A DNA stretch of 30,050 bases from contig FMBT01000277.1 of the NCBI GenBank assembly GCA_900095095.1, positions 1 through 30,050 on the forward strand. The letters run 5' to 3'. Source of the DNA: Fragilariopsis cylindrus CCMP1102. Its lineage: Eukaryota > Bacillariophyta > Bacillariophyceae > Bacillariales > Bacillariaceae. Position numbers and translations under genes: made by a program. Under the pieces are notes generated by a model that saw nothing but the letters and a program-made list of their open reading frames with translations, was not told where the DNA came from and made no database searches. Positions 29,567 to 30,050 of the stretch are shown here, one piece after another. Position 1 is the first letter of the stretch. Every line of letters starts with the position of its first letter.

Positions 29567-30050
29567 CTAGGTATCGGCGTCGTCGTTCAAAATTATATCT
29601 ACTTCCATTTCGGCGTCGTCGTTCAAAATTGTATCTACTTCCATTTCGTCGTTGTCCGTCGGGCTTTGCGGAAGCTCGGTCCAGATTACTGGGCGAAAGT
29701 ACTGATACCACGAATAGGCAAACATGGTGACTACACAAATACCAAATACGATTACACACGCACCAAAAGCATGTTTCTCGGAGACACCCGATTCAGTGAG
29801 GGCCATAAAGCCACAAAATATTGCAAAGGGAATCTGGGCGCCAAAAATGACCAGAAAAATGATCCCCCGACAGATCTCGAATAAAAAGGTGCCCTCAAGG
29901 ATGACATTGTTTGGGTGCGGACAGAACGTTGGTACGTACACCGCAAGGGTCCCATTGAGCGCTCGGAGGTAGAGATTTTCTCCAATGTCATTTGCATTGC
30001 TAAAGAAGAACTCGCCGTCCGGCATGCGGGAAGTTCGATATCGAAACGTC
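29567..30050 (-). CDS. Partial membrane protein, 3' end only
   Basis: The frame is open from the window edge (30050) to TAG at 29569-29567, so the start lies outside; an internal ATG at 30025 need not be the start. An apparently extracytoplasmic part (FFFSNANDIGENLYLRALNG, then a Cys/Pro stretch) is followed by two hydrophobic segments (GIIFLVIFGAQIPFAIFCGF and FGACVIVFGICVVTMFAYSW). The acidic tail contains two tandem copies of a 12-residue unit (EMEVDTILNDDA and EMEVDIILNDDA). No family recognised. Composition is more GC-balanced than most of the window. Confidence 0.55.
   Translation of the reverse strand, partial: TFRYRTSRMPDGEFFFSNANDIGENLYLRALNGTLAVYVPTFCPHPNNVILEGTFLFEICRGIIFLVIFGAQIPFAIFCGFMALTESGVSEKHAFGACVIVFGICVVTMFAYSWYQYFRPVIWTELPQSPTDNDEMEVDTILNDDAEMEVDIILNDDADT
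29576..29647 (-). repeat. Two 36-bp in-frame tandem units
   Basis: Copies at 29576-29611 and 29612-29647 differ at a single base and encode the repeated acidic 12-mer at the C-terminus of the partial membrane protein. Confidence 0.95.

Noticed and set aside
29561..29884. Plus-strand 107-residue frame
   Set aside because: Antisense to the partial membrane protein, which has clear membrane segments and stays open to the window edge.

Overview
The window is nuclear DNA from a microbial eukaryote. Spliced genes have GT-AG introns of 166 to 678 bases, the code is standard, and proteins carry long Asn/Gln/Asp/Ser runs. Conserved eukaryotic genes present are RAD51, BRAP2, DCP1, FYV7, a FAM210-type protein and methylmalonate-semialdehyde dehydrogenase. 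A Pro-Ser-Ser-X repeat protein and a VSAF motif in one N-terminal leader point to a diatom or close stramenopile. That lineage call is an inference; no marker in the window settles it.

Layout. 1-1021: decayed coding-like sequence. 1022-3155 (-): RAD51, four exons. 3156-5680: gene-poor, with a paired 20-bp promoter repeat and a pentanucleotide satellite. 5680-6419 (+): PSS-repeat protein. 7121-8087 (+): FYV7-like rRNA-processing protein, convergent with a four-TM membrane protein (8371-9232, -). 9466-9902 (-): uncertain small gene. 10053-11584 (+): prolyl-4-hydroxylase-like 2OG-Fe(II) oxygenase. 12344-14825 (-): BRAP2-like RING/UBP-zinc-finger protein. 15622-17149 (-): SpoU/TrmH RNA methyltransferase. 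18792-19703 (+): MYND zinc-finger protein. 21081-22020 (-): DCP1. 23187-23882 (-): FAM210/DUF1279 mitochondrial membrane protein. 24348-25257 (+): decayed gene of different base composition. 25693-28322 (-): methylmalonate-semialdehyde dehydrogenase with a 19-nt microexon. 28467-29080: copy of a repeat also present inverted at 24084-24230, interrupted by a roughly 449-bp element with terminal inverted repeats and a 42-bp hairpin array. 29218-30050 (-): one hypothetical reading frame and the 3' part of a membrane protein that runs off the window.

The genes are unrelated housekeeping functions (recombination, RNA processing and decay, RNA modification, ubiquitin signalling, mitochondrial catabolism) and do not form a pathway or cluster.

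Several otherwise well-conserved genes (FYV7, four-TM, P4H, BRAP2, TrmH, MMSDH) carry single-base frame breaks, and six of the ten lie in A or T runs. In each gene, correcting the breaks by single bases restores an exact multiple of three from start to stop, so I read most of these as consensus indels rather than dead genes. The most unusual structure is the hairpin-array element at 28518-28966, whose insertion can be dated against the uninterrupted paralogous copy at 24 kb.
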